A stretch of DNA of 64,000 bases from Pseudomonas migulae. Its GTDB lineage: Bacteria > Pseudomonadota > Gammaproteobacteria > Pseudomonadales > Pseudomonadaceae. A program made the position numbers and the translations under genes. The DNA is taken from assembly GCF_024169315.1 (NCBI RefSeq), contig NZ_JALJWR010000001.1:579501-643500 (forward strand). Direction: 5' to 3'. Every line of letters starts with the position of its first letter. Position 1 is the first letter of the stretch. The notes below the pieces were generated by a model. It did no database searches. It was not told where the DNA came from and saw nothing but the letters and a program-made list of their open reading frames with translations. Shown in pieces: positions 41,273-49,831 of this stretch.

Positions 41273-42169
41273 ATGACAGCGTGCAATCCATTACAGGTCC
41301 AAGCGTTCAACACCGCCGATGTCGCCGAGCAGATCCGCGCCACACCGGGTTGGGTCCAGCATTACCAGCAGATGTCGCCGGGGCATTTCGCCGGGCGGGT
41401 GCGTTACCTCGACCTGCAGGGCGTAGAGATTTACGAGGAACACATGAACACCCGGGTCGAGCAGAATTTCAGCGCGCCCGAGGGTTCGCTGGCGTTCTGT
41501 TTCGATCGCAGCGACAACGCGCTGTACGTGTTGAATGAAGAAAGCCGCAACATCTGGATCACCCCGGAGAACTATCAGGAAATCGCCGTGGTGTTCGGGC
41601 CTGAATTCGTTCAGCGCCACGGCCTGAATGTCGCCAGGCTCGAAGGGCTGTTCATGGCGCCGCTGAATTCGCAGCAGAACGCACTGTTCAGTCGCTGGCT
41701 CAGCGGGACCTTGACCCGCTTGGCGCAGACCCTCGATCCGCCGAGCAAAGAGGCGTTGACCCAGCAGTTGCTGGAAGACTGTCTGTACATCCTCGACAAC
41801 GCCTGTGTCTGCCTCGATCGCAGCGGTTTGCAGCGTCGCACCGAAGAGCGGGCGGTGATGAAACGCATCGGCGAATGGGCGGCCGATTCCCCGGAAGAAA
41901 CCCTGAATCTGCTGGAGCTGTCCCAGGTCGCCGGGGTTTCATTGCGTCAGTTGCAGCACGCGTTCAAGGCCTATACCGGCATGACGCCGACCCACTGGTT
42001 GCGCCTGCGCCGCCTCAACAGCGCCCACCGCGAATTGCTCAGCCGCTCGCCCATGGAAACCACCGTGGCCGAAGTGGCGATGCAGTGGTCGTTCTGGCAT
42101 TTGGGACGGTTTTCCAGCAGTTATCGCGCGCTGTTCAAAGAGCTGCCGAGTGAGACGCTAAGGCGGTAG
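41273..42169 (+). CDS. AraC-family transcriptional regulator
   Basis: 298 residues. The C-terminal 100 residues hold two helix-turn-helix motifs (LLELSQVAGVSLRQLQHAFK and TTVAEVAMQWSFWHLGRFSS, the latter with the Y-R-x-LF-K family ending). The N-terminal 180 residues are the sensing part. It is divergent from the glutamylpolyamine gene set, which is the likely target. An AAGG precedes the ATG. Confidence 0.9.
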   Translation: MTACNPLQVQAFNTADVAEQIRATPGWVQHYQQMSPGHFAGRVRYLDLQGVEIYEEHMNTRVEQNFSAPEGSLAFCFDRSDNALYVLNEESRNIWITPENYQEIAVVFGPEFVQRHGLNVARLEGLFMAPLNSQQNALFSRWLSGTLTRLAQTLDPPSKEALTQQLLEDCLYILDNACVCLDRSGLQRRTEERAVMKRIGEWAADSPEETLNLLELSQVAGVSLRQLQHAFKAYTGMTPTHWLRLRRLNSAHRELLSRSPMETTVAEVAMQWSFWHLGRFSSSYRALFKELPSETLRR

Positions 42170-42236
42170 CGGCTCCTGCAGTCCGAGGTAGCAGAAGAAA
42201 CACGTCTGTGTTACTTGCGTGCACTTTTCCGAAGCA

Positions 42237-42252
42237 CCAGGTCAAAACCTGG
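42237..42252. promoter_or_regulatory. Palindrome CCAGGT-N4-ACCTGG, candidate enhancer-binding site
   Basis: Perfect six-base arms, about 100-118 bases upstream of the sigma-54-like promoter at 42354. This is the usual place for an activator (bEBP) site. It could also be a weak hairpin after the AraC gene. Confidence 0.4.
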
Positions 42253-42353
42253 GGCATTTCAACTCGCATTTCTCCTCAAAAATAACTCAGTCAAAACCCG
42301 CACTCCTTCATTAAATCAATCAAATCAACCACCTGAAAACTGTTCGCGCTATC

Positions 42354-42369
42354 TGGCACGCAATGTGCT
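42354..42369 (+). promoter_or_regulatory. Candidate sigma-54 (-24/-12) promoter
   Basis: TGGCACGCAATGTGCT: GG and GC are separated by exactly ten bases, and TGGCACG-N4-(T)TGC(A/T) is matched but for one base. Transcription would start near 42380, about 40 bases before the GntR gene. Sigma-54 control fits a nitrogen-scavenging operon. Confidence 0.55.
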
Positions 42370-42392
42370 TTTTTGGCTTTATGGATAATTGG

Positions 42393-42408
42393 ATACAAAA
42401 ATACAAAA
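42393..42408 (+). repeat. Tandem octamer ATACAAAA x2
   Basis: Two exact copies of ATACAAAA lie end to end beside the ribosome site of the GntR gene. Together with GGATAATTGGATAC just before, they may be an autoregulatory site. Confidence 0.3.
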
Positions 42409-42418
42409 GGTGCTCGCG

Positions 42419-43087
42419 ATGAAATTCGCCCCTGTCTACACAGAACGTCAGCCCATCACCGCCGAAGAGGAGGCCTACAACTTCCTGCTCGAAGCCATTT
42501 GCAAAGGGCGTTACCGCACCGGCGAGCGGCTGATTGCCGAGGACATCGCCGGTGAAATCGGCATGAGCCGGATGCCGGTGCGCGAAGCCTTTCGGCGTCT
42601 TGATGCGGATGGGCTGGTGACCTTACGGCCCAATCGCGGGGCTATCGTCCGCGGCTTGAACATCGACGAAATGCGCGAAGTCTTCGAAATGCGCAGCGCG
42701 CTCGAAGGCCTGGCGATCCGGGTGGCGGTGGAGAAACTGACAGAGCGTCATTTCAGTCACCTCGAGCGGTTGCTCGACGAGATGGATGACTACCGCGAAG
42801 ACGGCGCCGAATGGGTCAGTCGCCATCGCGCCTTCCATGAATACCTGTGCAGCCTCAGCGAACGCCCGCGGCTGATGCGGCAGATCAGCGCGTTGTACTC
42901 GGTGATCGAGCCGCACATGCGTCTGTGGCTGCAACACGCCGACAAACCCCGCAGTGCCCGTGACGAACACGCCTCGATTATTGCCGCGCTGCGTTCCGGT
43001 GACCCGGACAAAGCGGCGCAAGTGGTGTGCGAACACATCGAAGGCACGATCCCGCGACTGATCCAGTTCCTCGAAGCTCACCAATAG
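42419..43087 (+). CDS. GntR-family regulator (FCD subfamily)
   Basis: 222 residues. N-terminal winged helix (AEDIAGEIGMSRMPVREAFR, LVTLRPNRGAIV) and a C-terminal FCD helical ligand-binding domain (EMRSALEGLA, FHEYLCSLSERP, EHASIIAAL). These carry the metal/ligand Asp-His set. The longest frame begins with a TTG at 42389, but the ATG at 42419 has AAAAGG in place. It heads the ABC/gamma-glutamyltransferase set and probably controls it. Confidence 0.9.
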   Translation: MKFAPVYTERQPITAEEEAYNFLLEAICKGRYRTGERLIAEDIAGEIGMSRMPVREAFRRLDADGLVTLRPNRGAIVRGLNIDEMREVFEMRSALEGLAIRVAVEKLTERHFSHLERLLDEMDDYREDGAEWVSRHRAFHEYLCSLSERPRLMRQISALYSVIEPHMRLWLQHADKPRSARDEHASIIAALRSGDPDKAAQVVCEHIEGTIPRLIQFLEAHQ

Positions 43088-43103
43088 CCCAAAACCCAAA
43101 TCC

Positions 43104-43134
43104 TTCCTGTAGGTACACCAGCGCCTACACGGAA
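43104..43134. promoter_or_regulatory. Inverted repeat TGTAGG / CCTACA between gntR and the ABC genes
   Basis: Arms TGTAGG (43108) and CCTACA (43124), with outer TTCC and GGAA also pairing, sit in the 77-base gap before the binding-protein gene. It may be a GntR operator or an mRNA hairpin. Confidence 0.35.
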
Positions 43135-43164
43135 CATTCGTTGCAGCACACCTGGAGTCTTGCC

Positions 43165-43971
43165 ATGCACAAGCCTTGCGCGTTAGTTGCCGTATTGACC
43201 ATGAGCCTATGTTCCCTGTCGGCGTTCGCCGCCCCCGAATTGCCGGAGCGATTGAGCAAGAGCGAAAAGATCGTCTATTGCTCCGGCATGGACTCGCCAC
43301 CGCTGGTGTCGTTTGACCTGAAGCAAAAGCCCGTCGGGCTGCAGGTCGATATGGGGGAAGCGATTGCCAAGCGCCTGCGAGACAAGAAAGTCGAATGGCG
43401 GATCTCGCCTTTCGCCGGGCTGATCCCGGCACTGCTGGCGCAGCAATGCGACATGATCGTTGACCAGCTGTTCGACAAACCCGAGCGCCGCGAGGTGATC
43501 GACATCGTCAACTTCATGTATTCCAGCCAGTCCATCGTGGTGCCCAAGGGCAACCCGAAGTCGGTGAACACGCTGGAAGACCTGTCTGGCCTCAAAGTTG
43601 CGGTGAGCAACGGTTCGACCATCCGCATGCTGCTGGGCAAGGAAAACGAAAAGCTCGAAGCGGCCGGCAAGGCACCGATGAAACTGGTGGTCTACAACGT
43701 CGACGCCGATGCCTTCCAGGCGCTGCGTATCAACCAGGTAGACGCCTTCGGCACCACAGTGGAATCCGCCGGGCACTATCAGCAGCTCGCCCCGGATCTG
43801 TTCCAGTCCGCCGTGCCTGCATTCAACCGCATCCTCACTGGCTTTGGCGTGCGCAAAAGCGACCCGCAACTGACCGTCGCCCTGACCGAAGTCCTGCAAG
43901 GCATGCGCGCCGACGGCAGTTACGCCGCGCTCCTCGGTAAATGGCATGTCGAAGGCGACAAACTGGACTGA
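43165..43971 (+). CDS. Amino-acid ABC transporter, periplasmic substrate-binding protein
   Basis: 268 residues of the SBP_bac_3 family. Signal peptide cleaved near SAFA-APEL. Next come IVYCSGMDSPPL, LQVDMGEAIAKRL and KVAVSNGSTIRM. The ATG at 43165 follows GGAG by seven to eight bases; an upstream open frame overlaps gntR and is not used. Forms an importer with the following permease and ATPase; a gamma-glutamyl amino acid or peptide is a possible ligand from context. Confidence 0.92.
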   Translation: MHKPCALVAVLTMSLCSLSAFAAPELPERLSKSEKIVYCSGMDSPPLVSFDLKQKPVGLQVDMGEAIAKRLRDKKVEWRISPFAGLIPALLAQQCDMIVDQLFDKPERREVIDIVNFMYSSQSIVVPKGNPKSVNTLEDLSGLKVAVSNGSTIRMLLGKENEKLEAAGKAPMKLVVYNVDADAFQALRINQVDAFGTTVESAGHYQQLAPDLFQSAVPAFNRILTGFGVRKSDPQLTVALTEVLQGMRADGSYAALLGKWHVEGDKLD

Positions 43972-43982
43972 GGACGTACGCA

Positions 43983-44750
43983 ATGAACTTCAATTGGGAT
44001 GTGTTCTGGCAGTACCTGCTGCAGCCCAGCGACGTCTACCTGACGGGGTTGTGGCTGACCTGCCTCATCAGCGTGTCGGCCATGTTGCTCGGTTGTGTAC
44101 TGGGGCTGATTGGCGCTTTGATGAAGCTGTCACGCAATCCGCTGTTGCAGTACCCGGTGCGCTTTTATGTGTGGCTGATGCGTGGCACACCATTGCTGGT
44201 GCAGATCGTTTTTCTGTACACGGCGCTGGCGGCCGGCGGGATCTTTCGCTTCGAAGACCTCGACCTCGGCTGGTTCATCGTGCCGGGCAATATCCAGGCG
44301 GCGATCATTGCCCTGGGCCTAAACGAAGGCGCCTACATGGCCGAAATCATCCGTGCCGGGATCGGCGCAGTGGACAAGGGTCAATACGAAGCCGGGCGTT
44401 CGCTGGGCATGACCTTTCCCAAACTGATGCGCCGCATCGTGCTGCCCCAGGCCTTCCGGGTGATCGTGCCGCCGCTGGGCAACGAGTTCAACGTGATGCT
44501 GAAAAACACCACGCTGGTCAGCGTCATCGGCGTGCAGGAACTGCTGCTCAGTACGCAAATGGTCACGTCCGCCACCTTCCGTGTGTTCGAGTTGTACCTG
44601 GTGGTCGCGATCTACTTCCTGGCCTTGACCACGCTCTGGGGCTTTTTCCAGCGCTGGCTCGAGACGCGGTTCGGCCAGTCTGACCGGCCGGCGCCCGCCG
44701 CCAGTCGCATGTTCGGGCGCAACACCATGAAACTGCTGAGGGGGCGTTGA
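43983..44750 (+). CDS. Amino-acid ABC transporter, permease
   Basis: 255 residues, five or six membrane helices, HisM/GlnP type. Short helix [17 protein letters not shown] and EAA loop [20 protein letters not shown] are present. GAGGA lies eight bases before the ATG at 43983, 11 bases after the binding protein stop. Confidence 0.93.
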   Translation: MNFNWDVFWQYLLQPSDVYLTGLWLTCLISVSAMLLGCVLGLIGALMKLSRNPLLQYPVRFYVWLMRGTPLLVQIVFLYTALAAGGIFRFEDLDLGWFIVPGNIQAAIIALGLNEGAYMAEIIRAGIGAVDKGQYEAGRSLGMTFPKLMRRIVLPQAFRVIVPPLGNEFNVMLKNTTLVSVIGVQELLLSTQMVTSATFRVFELYLVVAIYFLALTTLWGFFQRWLETRFGQSDRPAPAASRMFGRNTMKLLRGR

Positions 44751-44751
44751 A

Positions 44752-45531
44752 ATGGCGCACATGAGTGAAGAACTGGTCATCGAAGCGCTGGATATTCACA
44801 AGTCCTTCGGCGACCTGGAGATTCTCAAGGGCATCTCGCTGCAAGTGCGACGGGGCGAAGTGGTGGTGCTGATCGGCGCGTCCGGTTCCGGCAAAACCAC
44901 GTTCATCCGCTGCATCAATCTGCTGGAAGACATTCAGTCTGGGCAGATCCGCGTCAGTGGCCAGCCGATGGGCTATCGCACCAAGGCCAACGGCAAGCAG
45001 GTGAAGGATTCGGAACGCAACATCGCTCGCCAGCGCCGGGACATCGGCATGGTGTTCCAGCGCTTCAATCTGTTCCCGCACATGACCGCGCTGGAAAACA
45101 TCATCGAAGCGCCGATCCAGGTGCTGGGCGTGTCGCGCGCGGCGGCAGTGGAGCAGGCGAGGGCGCTGCTCAAGCGCGTAGGGTTGGCGGAAAAAGCCGA
45201 TCACTACCCGTCGATGTTGTCCGGCGGCCAGCAGCAACGGGTGGCCATCGCCCGTGCGCTGGCGATGAAACCCCAGGCAATGCTGTTCGACGAACCGACC
45301 AGCGCCCTTGATCCGGAGACAGTGGGCGAAGTGCTGCAAGTGATGAAGGAACTCGCGGAGGAGGGCATGACCATGGTGGTTGTCACCCACGAAATGGGGT
45401 TTGCCCGCGAAGTGGCTGACCGGGTGGTGGTGCTCGATCAAGGCGAGTTGATCGAACAGGGCCCACCCGAACAGATCTTCAGCCAGCCGAAGCACGCCCG
45501 TACCCGTGCCTTTCTCAGTCGGGTGCTGTGA
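44752..45531 (+). CDS. Amino-acid ABC transporter, ATP-binding protein
   Basis: 259 residues with Walker [39 protein letters not shown] and VTHE. Start ATG one base after the permease stop; a second ATG nine bases later is possible. Closest in style to the ATPase at 14377, which serves the other amino-acid importer. Confidence 0.94.
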   Translation: MAHMSEELVIEALDIHKSFGDLEILKGISLQVRRGEVVVLIGASGSGKTTFIRCINLLEDIQSGQIRVSGQPMGYRTKANGKQVKDSERNIARQRRDIGMVFQRFNLFPHMTALENIIEAPIQVLGVSRAAAVEQARALLKRVGLAEKADHYPSMLSGGQQQRVAIARALAMKPQAMLFDEPTSALDPETVGEVLQVMKELAEEGMTMVVVTHEMGFAREVADRVVVLDQGELIEQGPPEQIFSQPKHARTRAFLSRVL

Positions 45532-45563
45532 GCCCGTACCCTTACTTTTTTGTGAGTTCTGCC

Positions 45564-47174
45564 ATGTTCAAATTCTCTGCCCATGAGTATCCCTACGCCT
45601 CGCAGCGTCAAAGCGTTTTCGCCAAACGCGGCATGGTCGCCGCCTCACAACCGCTGGCCGCCGAAGCCGGCATTGAAATCATGCGTCGCGGTGGCAATGC
45701 CATTGACGCGGCGATTGCTACGGCCGCTGCGTTGACGGTGGTTGAGCCAACCGGTTGCGGTATCGGTGGCGATGCCTTCGCATTGGTCTGGACTCAGAAC
45801 AAATTGCACGGTTTGAACGCCAACGGCGCTGCGCCACAAGGTCTGAGCATCGAGGCGGTGAAAGCCGCCGGGCATGAAAAAATGCCGCTGCATGGCTGGA
45901 CGCCAGTGACCGTGCCGGGTTGCCCGTCGGCCTGGGCCGAGCTGTCCAAACGATTCGGACGCCTGCCATTTGCCGACCTGCTGCAACCGGCGATCAGCCT
46001 GGCGCGCGATGGTTTTCCGGTGTCCCCCGTGGTCGCCCTGCAATGGCAAGCGGCGCTGGATGACTTCACCCCGGATCGCGACGAAGTACTCGATAGCTGG
46101 TTCGAGACCTTTCTGATCGATGGACGCGCACCCCGCGCCGGGGAAATGTTCCGCAACCCGGCGCAAGCCCGGACGTTGTCGGAGTTGGCGGCCACCGAGT
46201 GCGAGAGTCTCTATCGCGGCCCGCTGGCGCAACGGCTGGATGCGCATTCCCGGGCCACGGGTGGTTATCTGCGTGCCAGTGACTTGCAGGATTACCGCGC
46301 GCAATGGGTCGACCCGATCAAGGTCAACTACAGGGGAGTAGATGTCTGGGAGATTCCACCCAGCGGCCAGGGCCTCGTAGCCTTGATGACCCTGAAAATC
46401 CTGGAAGGCTTCGACTTCGATCACCGCGACAGTCAACAGACCTGGCACCGGCAGCTCGAGGCGATGAAACTCGCTTACAGCGACGGCCTGCACTACATCA
46501 CCGATCCGGAGCACATGCGGGTCGCGGTGGACGATCTGCTCAGCGATCACTATTGCGCGCACCGTCGCGGGCAAATCGGTGAGCAGGCCGTGGCGCCTCA
46601 GCCGGGCGATCCTCACGCCAGTGGCACGGTGTACCTGGCCACCGCCGATGCCGAGGGCAACATGGTCTCGTTCATCCAGAGTAACTATCACGGCTTCGGC
46701 TCCGGCGTAGTGTTGCCCGACAGCGGCATCGCCCTGCAAAACCGTGGTGAAGAGTTCAGCCTTGATCCCGCACATTCCAACTGCCTGGCACCCGGCAAGA
46801 AAACCTTCCACACCATCATCCCGGGCTTCCTGAGCAAGGACGGCGTAGCCATGGGGCCGTTCGGCGTGATGGGCGGCTACATGCAACCCCAGGGACATGT
46901 GCAGATGGTCATGAACCTCGTGGATTTCGGCCTCAACCCGCAAGCAGCGCTGGATGCACCTCGCTGGCAATGGCTGGGCGGCTTGAAAGTCGGCATCGAG
47001 CAAAGCGCTTCGCGGGATATGGCCGCAGCACTGGCACGGCGCGGACATGAGGTGCAGGTGGCGTGCGACCTGACCAGCTACGGGCGCGGGCAGATTATCC
47101 TGCGCGATCCCGAAACCGGCGTGTTATGTGGAGGCACCGAGCCGAGAACGGATGCGCATATCGCCGTTTATTGA
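45564..47174 (+). CDS. Gamma-glutamyltransferase family protein (YwrD-like)
   Basis: 536 residues. A single-chain precursor that should self-cleave before a threonine in HASGTVYLATAD to form the two-subunit Ntn hydrolase. GGNAIDAAIATA is the N-terminal signature, GGYMQPQGHVQM the C-terminal one. No obvious signal peptide, so it may act in the cytoplasm on imported gamma-glutamyl compounds. A GTG at 45528 overlaps the ATPase stop (GTGA); the ATG at 45564 is preferred because the conserved part begins there. Confidence 0.88.
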   Translation: MFKFSAHEYPYASQRQSVFAKRGMVAASQPLAAEAGIEIMRRGGNAIDAAIATAAALTVVEPTGCGIGGDAFALVWTQNKLHGLNANGAAPQGLSIEAVKAAGHEKMPLHGWTPVTVPGCPSAWAELSKRFGRLPFADLLQPAISLARDGFPVSPVVALQWQAALDDFTPDRDEVLDSWFETFLIDGRAPRAGEMFRNPAQARTLSELAATECESLYRGPLAQRLDAHSRATGGYLRASDLQDYRAQWVDPIKVNYRGVDVWEIPPSGQGLVALMTLKILEGFDFDHRDSQQTWHRQLEAMKLAYSDGLHYITDPEHMRVAVDDLLSDHYCAHRRGQIGEQAVAPQPGDPHASGTVYLATADAEGNMVSFIQSNYHGFGSGVVLPDSGIALQNRGEEFSLDPAHSNCLAPGKKTFHTIIPGFLSKDGVAMGPFGVMGGYMQPQGHVQMVMNLVDFGLNPQAALDAPRWQWLGGLKVGIEQSASRDMAAALARRGHEVQVACDLTSYGRGQIILRDPETGVLCGGTEPRTDAHIAVY

Positions 47175-47254
47175 GGGCCGTCAGTCATAAGTCGGGGGAG
47201 GGCGAGCGGGGGTGATCTACACTTTTGATGGCTGAGCATTGCACGGAGGTCATC

Positions 47255-47707
47255 ATGAACAGCTTGTCTTCCCTTGGTCTGTGCGCCGCGCTGTCGATTG
47301 CCGCCACGCCGGCGTGGGCCGAAACGGTGGTCCCGATGCAGGGCCAGACGTCGCAACAAACCCAGCTGGATATCGACGCCTGCCACAACGTCGCCGCCAG
47401 CCAGACTTCAACGACGCCGCCGGCATCCGGTGGGCGCCTGAAAGGTGCGGCAGTCGGTGCCGCTGCCGGAGCCGCTGGGGCTCAGGTTCGCGGGCGTCAG
47501 CACGATGAGTTTTATGACCGTGTGGATGACGACGTGAAGCAGGATTATCGGCAGAACCGCGCGAAAGAGACGGCCGCCGCGGGTGCGGTGGTGGGTGCAT
47601 CGCGTCAACGCCAGGAACGCCGGGCGCAGCAGAAAACCGCCGCGTCCACCAGTTCGACGGCCTATACCAGTTGCCTGCAAGGCAAGGGGTATCAGGTTAA
47701 TCCCTGA
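47255..47707 (+). CDS. Glycine-zipper exported protein
   Basis: 150 residues. Signal peptide ends near AWA-ETVV. A glycine/alanine-zipper follows (AAVGAAAGAAGAQVRG), then a charged DDVKQDYRQ stretch and a second short zipper (AAAGAVVGA). Similar secreted proteins are often found in Pseudomonas envelopes; function unknown. GGAGG lies seven bases before the ATG. Overlaps the end of the convergent DUF2955 gene by 16 bases. Confidence 0.8.
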   Translation: MNSLSSLGLCAALSIAATPAWAETVVPMQGQTSQQTQLDIDACHNVAASQTSTTPPASGGRLKGAAVGAAAGAAGAQVRGRQHDEFYDRVDDDVKQDYRQNRAKETAAAGAVVGASRQRQERRAQQKTAASTSSTAYTSCLQGKGYQVNP

Positions 47708-48717
47708 ACACGTTTTGGTGGTCGCTGATCCAGCAGATAAACCATCAGGCACGCATACAGTGTCACCAGAATAAACAGCCCCATGCGCACGGCGAAAGCC
47801 GTGTAGACGTCCTTGCCCGCGAGGCTGTCCTGCACCGACTGACCGAGCAGGATAATCATCGTGATCAGGGTGTTCAGCCAGAATCCCGGGCTCAAGCGGG
47901 TAGGGCTCAGAGCGTAGAGCTTGCGTGCCAGGATCAGACCGAACAGCAGCATCCACAGGAAAAACATCCACAGGTGCACAAACAGGCTGAGCGCACTCCA
48001 GAACATCACCGCCAGCACGCCGGCCAGCAGGGTCGAACCGACCAGTTCGCGACCGGCGTTGCGGGCAGTCGTGGAACTCTGCTGACCCAGGCCGACCGCC
48101 TTCAGGATGATCGGCAGGTAGCTCGCCGGATCGATCAGTGCCAGCAAAAACGCCGGCAGCACGATCAGGGTTGCACGCAGCGCAACCCGGCTGACTTCTT
48201 CCGCCGGTAATAGAGGGGGAGCGGGTGGCGACGGCGCGTTGGGCGGGTCGGGAAACAGCCAGTGACTCACCGTCACCATCATCACGGCGAGGAGCAATCC
48301 TTTGACCAACGCACCGATAACCATTGCCGCGAGGTCGAACTCCGCGACACCGGCCGAAGAAATCATGGTCAGGCCGATCACCAGGAAGGTGACGATCAGG
48401 TTGTTGCCGCCGCGCAATCCAAAGCGAAACACCAGGAACAGACAGACGCCGATCAGCAGCACGCCGCTGACCGGGTAATAACGCAGGAGCGGAATCAACA
48501 ACAGGCCGACGCCGGTGGTCAGCATCGCAGCCACGGCCAGCACCAATCCCGCCTTGAGCGGTAGCGGGCGATTGACAGAGGCGAGGAGCAACAGCGCCAA
48601 CACCGGCGCAATAAACGGAATCGGCAATGCCAGACCGAAACTGGCGGCGAGACACAACGCGGTGCCCATGGCCAGACGCAGTGCGCGCTGCTCCCGGGGC
48701 GTGCGCTTAGTAGGCAT
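47692..48717 (-). CDS. DUF2955/FUSC-like membrane protein of an efflux system
   Basis: 341 residues with about 10 hydrophobic helices in two sets split by a soluble proline-rich loop (PDPPNAPSPPAPPLLP). Resembles the aromatic-acid exporter family (FUSC/DUF2955). It is coded right after a HlyD-type adaptor and NodT-type outer-membrane gene, so it is probably the inner-membrane pump of a tripartite exporter. Overlaps the adaptor gene by 11 bases. Confidence 0.85.
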   Translation of the reverse strand: MPTKRTPREQRALRLAMGTALCLAASFGLALPIPFIAPVLALLLLASVNRPLPLKAGLVLAVAAMLTTGVGLLLIPLLRYYPVSGVLLIGVCLFLVFRFGLRGGNNLIVTFLVIGLTMISSAGVAEFDLAAMVIGALVKGLLLAVMMVTVSHWLFPDPPNAPSPPAPPLLPAEEVSRVALRATLIVLPAFLLALIDPASYLPIILKAVGLGQQSSTTARNAGRELVGSTLLAGVLAVMFWSALSLFVHLWMFFLWMLLFGLILARKLYALSPTRLSPGFWLNTLITMIILLGQSVQDSLAGKDVYTAFAVRMGLFILVTLYACLMVYLLDQRPPKRVQGLT

Positions 48718-49831
48718 ACGACAGCCAGCTCATCAGGCCGAGAAACAGACGGCCGAGCGGGTTCAACGGATTGCCTTGGGTCGGGAAAGCCATGACTTCA
48801 GCCTGGCCGCCGGCACGCATCGCACGGCTGTCGCGTAGCCGCGCTTTGGATTCCTCGGAGAACTCGATGATCACCGGAAATCGCTGGGCCGGACGCAACC
48901 AGTCGCGGCTGTTCTGCACACTGGGCAGCGTGCCGGGTGCCGGCGTCTGACCGACACTGACGCCGTAGCCGACACTGCGCACGCGCCCGTCGAACACTTC
49001 GCCCGGCAGCGCATCCAGAACGATCGCCACCGGTGTATCGAGCCTGACCAGACCGAGGTTGTTTTCGGTCATGTCGGCACTGATCCACACATCGTGGATG
49101 GCGATCAGGGTCATGACCGGACTGCCGACGGCGGCGAACTGCCCGGCATCGGTGCGCAAGTCGGTGATCAAGCCTGCCGAACGTGCGCGAATCTGCGTAT
49201 TGGCCAGGTCCAGTTCGGCTTTCGACAACGCCGTGGCGGCGCTACGCAGCAGAGCGTTATCTTCGTCGCTGCCACCTTCCTGCTCACGCGCGCGCTGGAC
49301 TTCGGCACGGGCGGCGGCGACCTGACTGACGGCTTGTTCGCGGTTGGCGCGAGACACTTCGAGCAGGCGCACGGAAATGGTTCCGGGGTCATCGCGATAC
49401 AGCCCCTCAAGGCGCTGATTGTCCTGGCGCGCCTTGAGCTCATTGGCTTGTGCAGCGCGCAAATTGGCTTGTGCCGAGGCAATGCCGGCGGTGCTGGCGC
49501 CGATCTGTCGGCGTGTCGATTCGAGGTCTGCGCGGGCACGGTCGACGGCGATTTGAAACGGCTGGGGATCCACCTCGAACAGAACGTCGCCGGCCTTGAC
49601 GTCCTGGTTGTTGCGCACGTTGACGCGAATGACCCGACCGGCCACTTCCGCAGCCACCGGAATGACAAAGGCACCCACCCGGGCCTGCTGGGTGTAAGGC
49701 GTGAACCGGTCAGCCGCCAGGTACCAGGCCAGGCTCAGGACGATGACCAGCAACACCCATTTGATGCCTTTTTTCGCGGGGTCCGCAGGCGGCTCGGGCG
49801 TTTTGGGGGAGGGCGGGGCGGCTTCACTCAT
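48707..49831 (-). CDS. HlyD-family membrane-fusion protein
   Basis: 374 residues. One N-terminal membrane anchor (about residues 23-42), biotinyl-lipoyl-like hairpin halves (VAAEVAGRVIRVNVRNNQDV and RARSAGLITDLRTDAGQF) and a coiled coil between. This is the periplasmic adaptor in EmrA/AaeA-type pumps. It overlaps the outer-membrane gene by eight bases. Confidence 0.92.
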   Translation of the reverse strand: MSEAAPPSPKTPEPPADPAKKGIKWVLLVIVLSLAWYLAADRFTPYTQQARVGAFVIPVAAEVAGRVIRVNVRNNQDVKAGDVLFEVDPQPFQIAVDRARADLESTRRQIGASTAGIASAQANLRAAQANELKARQDNQRLEGLYRDDPGTISVRLLEVSRANREQAVSQVAAARAEVQRAREQEGGSDEDNALLRSAATALSKAELDLANTQIRARSAGLITDLRTDAGQFAAVGSPVMTLIAIHDVWISADMTENNLGLVRLDTPVAIVLDALPGEVFDGRVRSVGYGVSVGQTPAPGTLPSVQNSRDWLRPAQRFPVIIEFSEESKARLRDSRAMRAGGQAEVMAFPTQGNPLNPLGRLFLGLMSWLSYAY

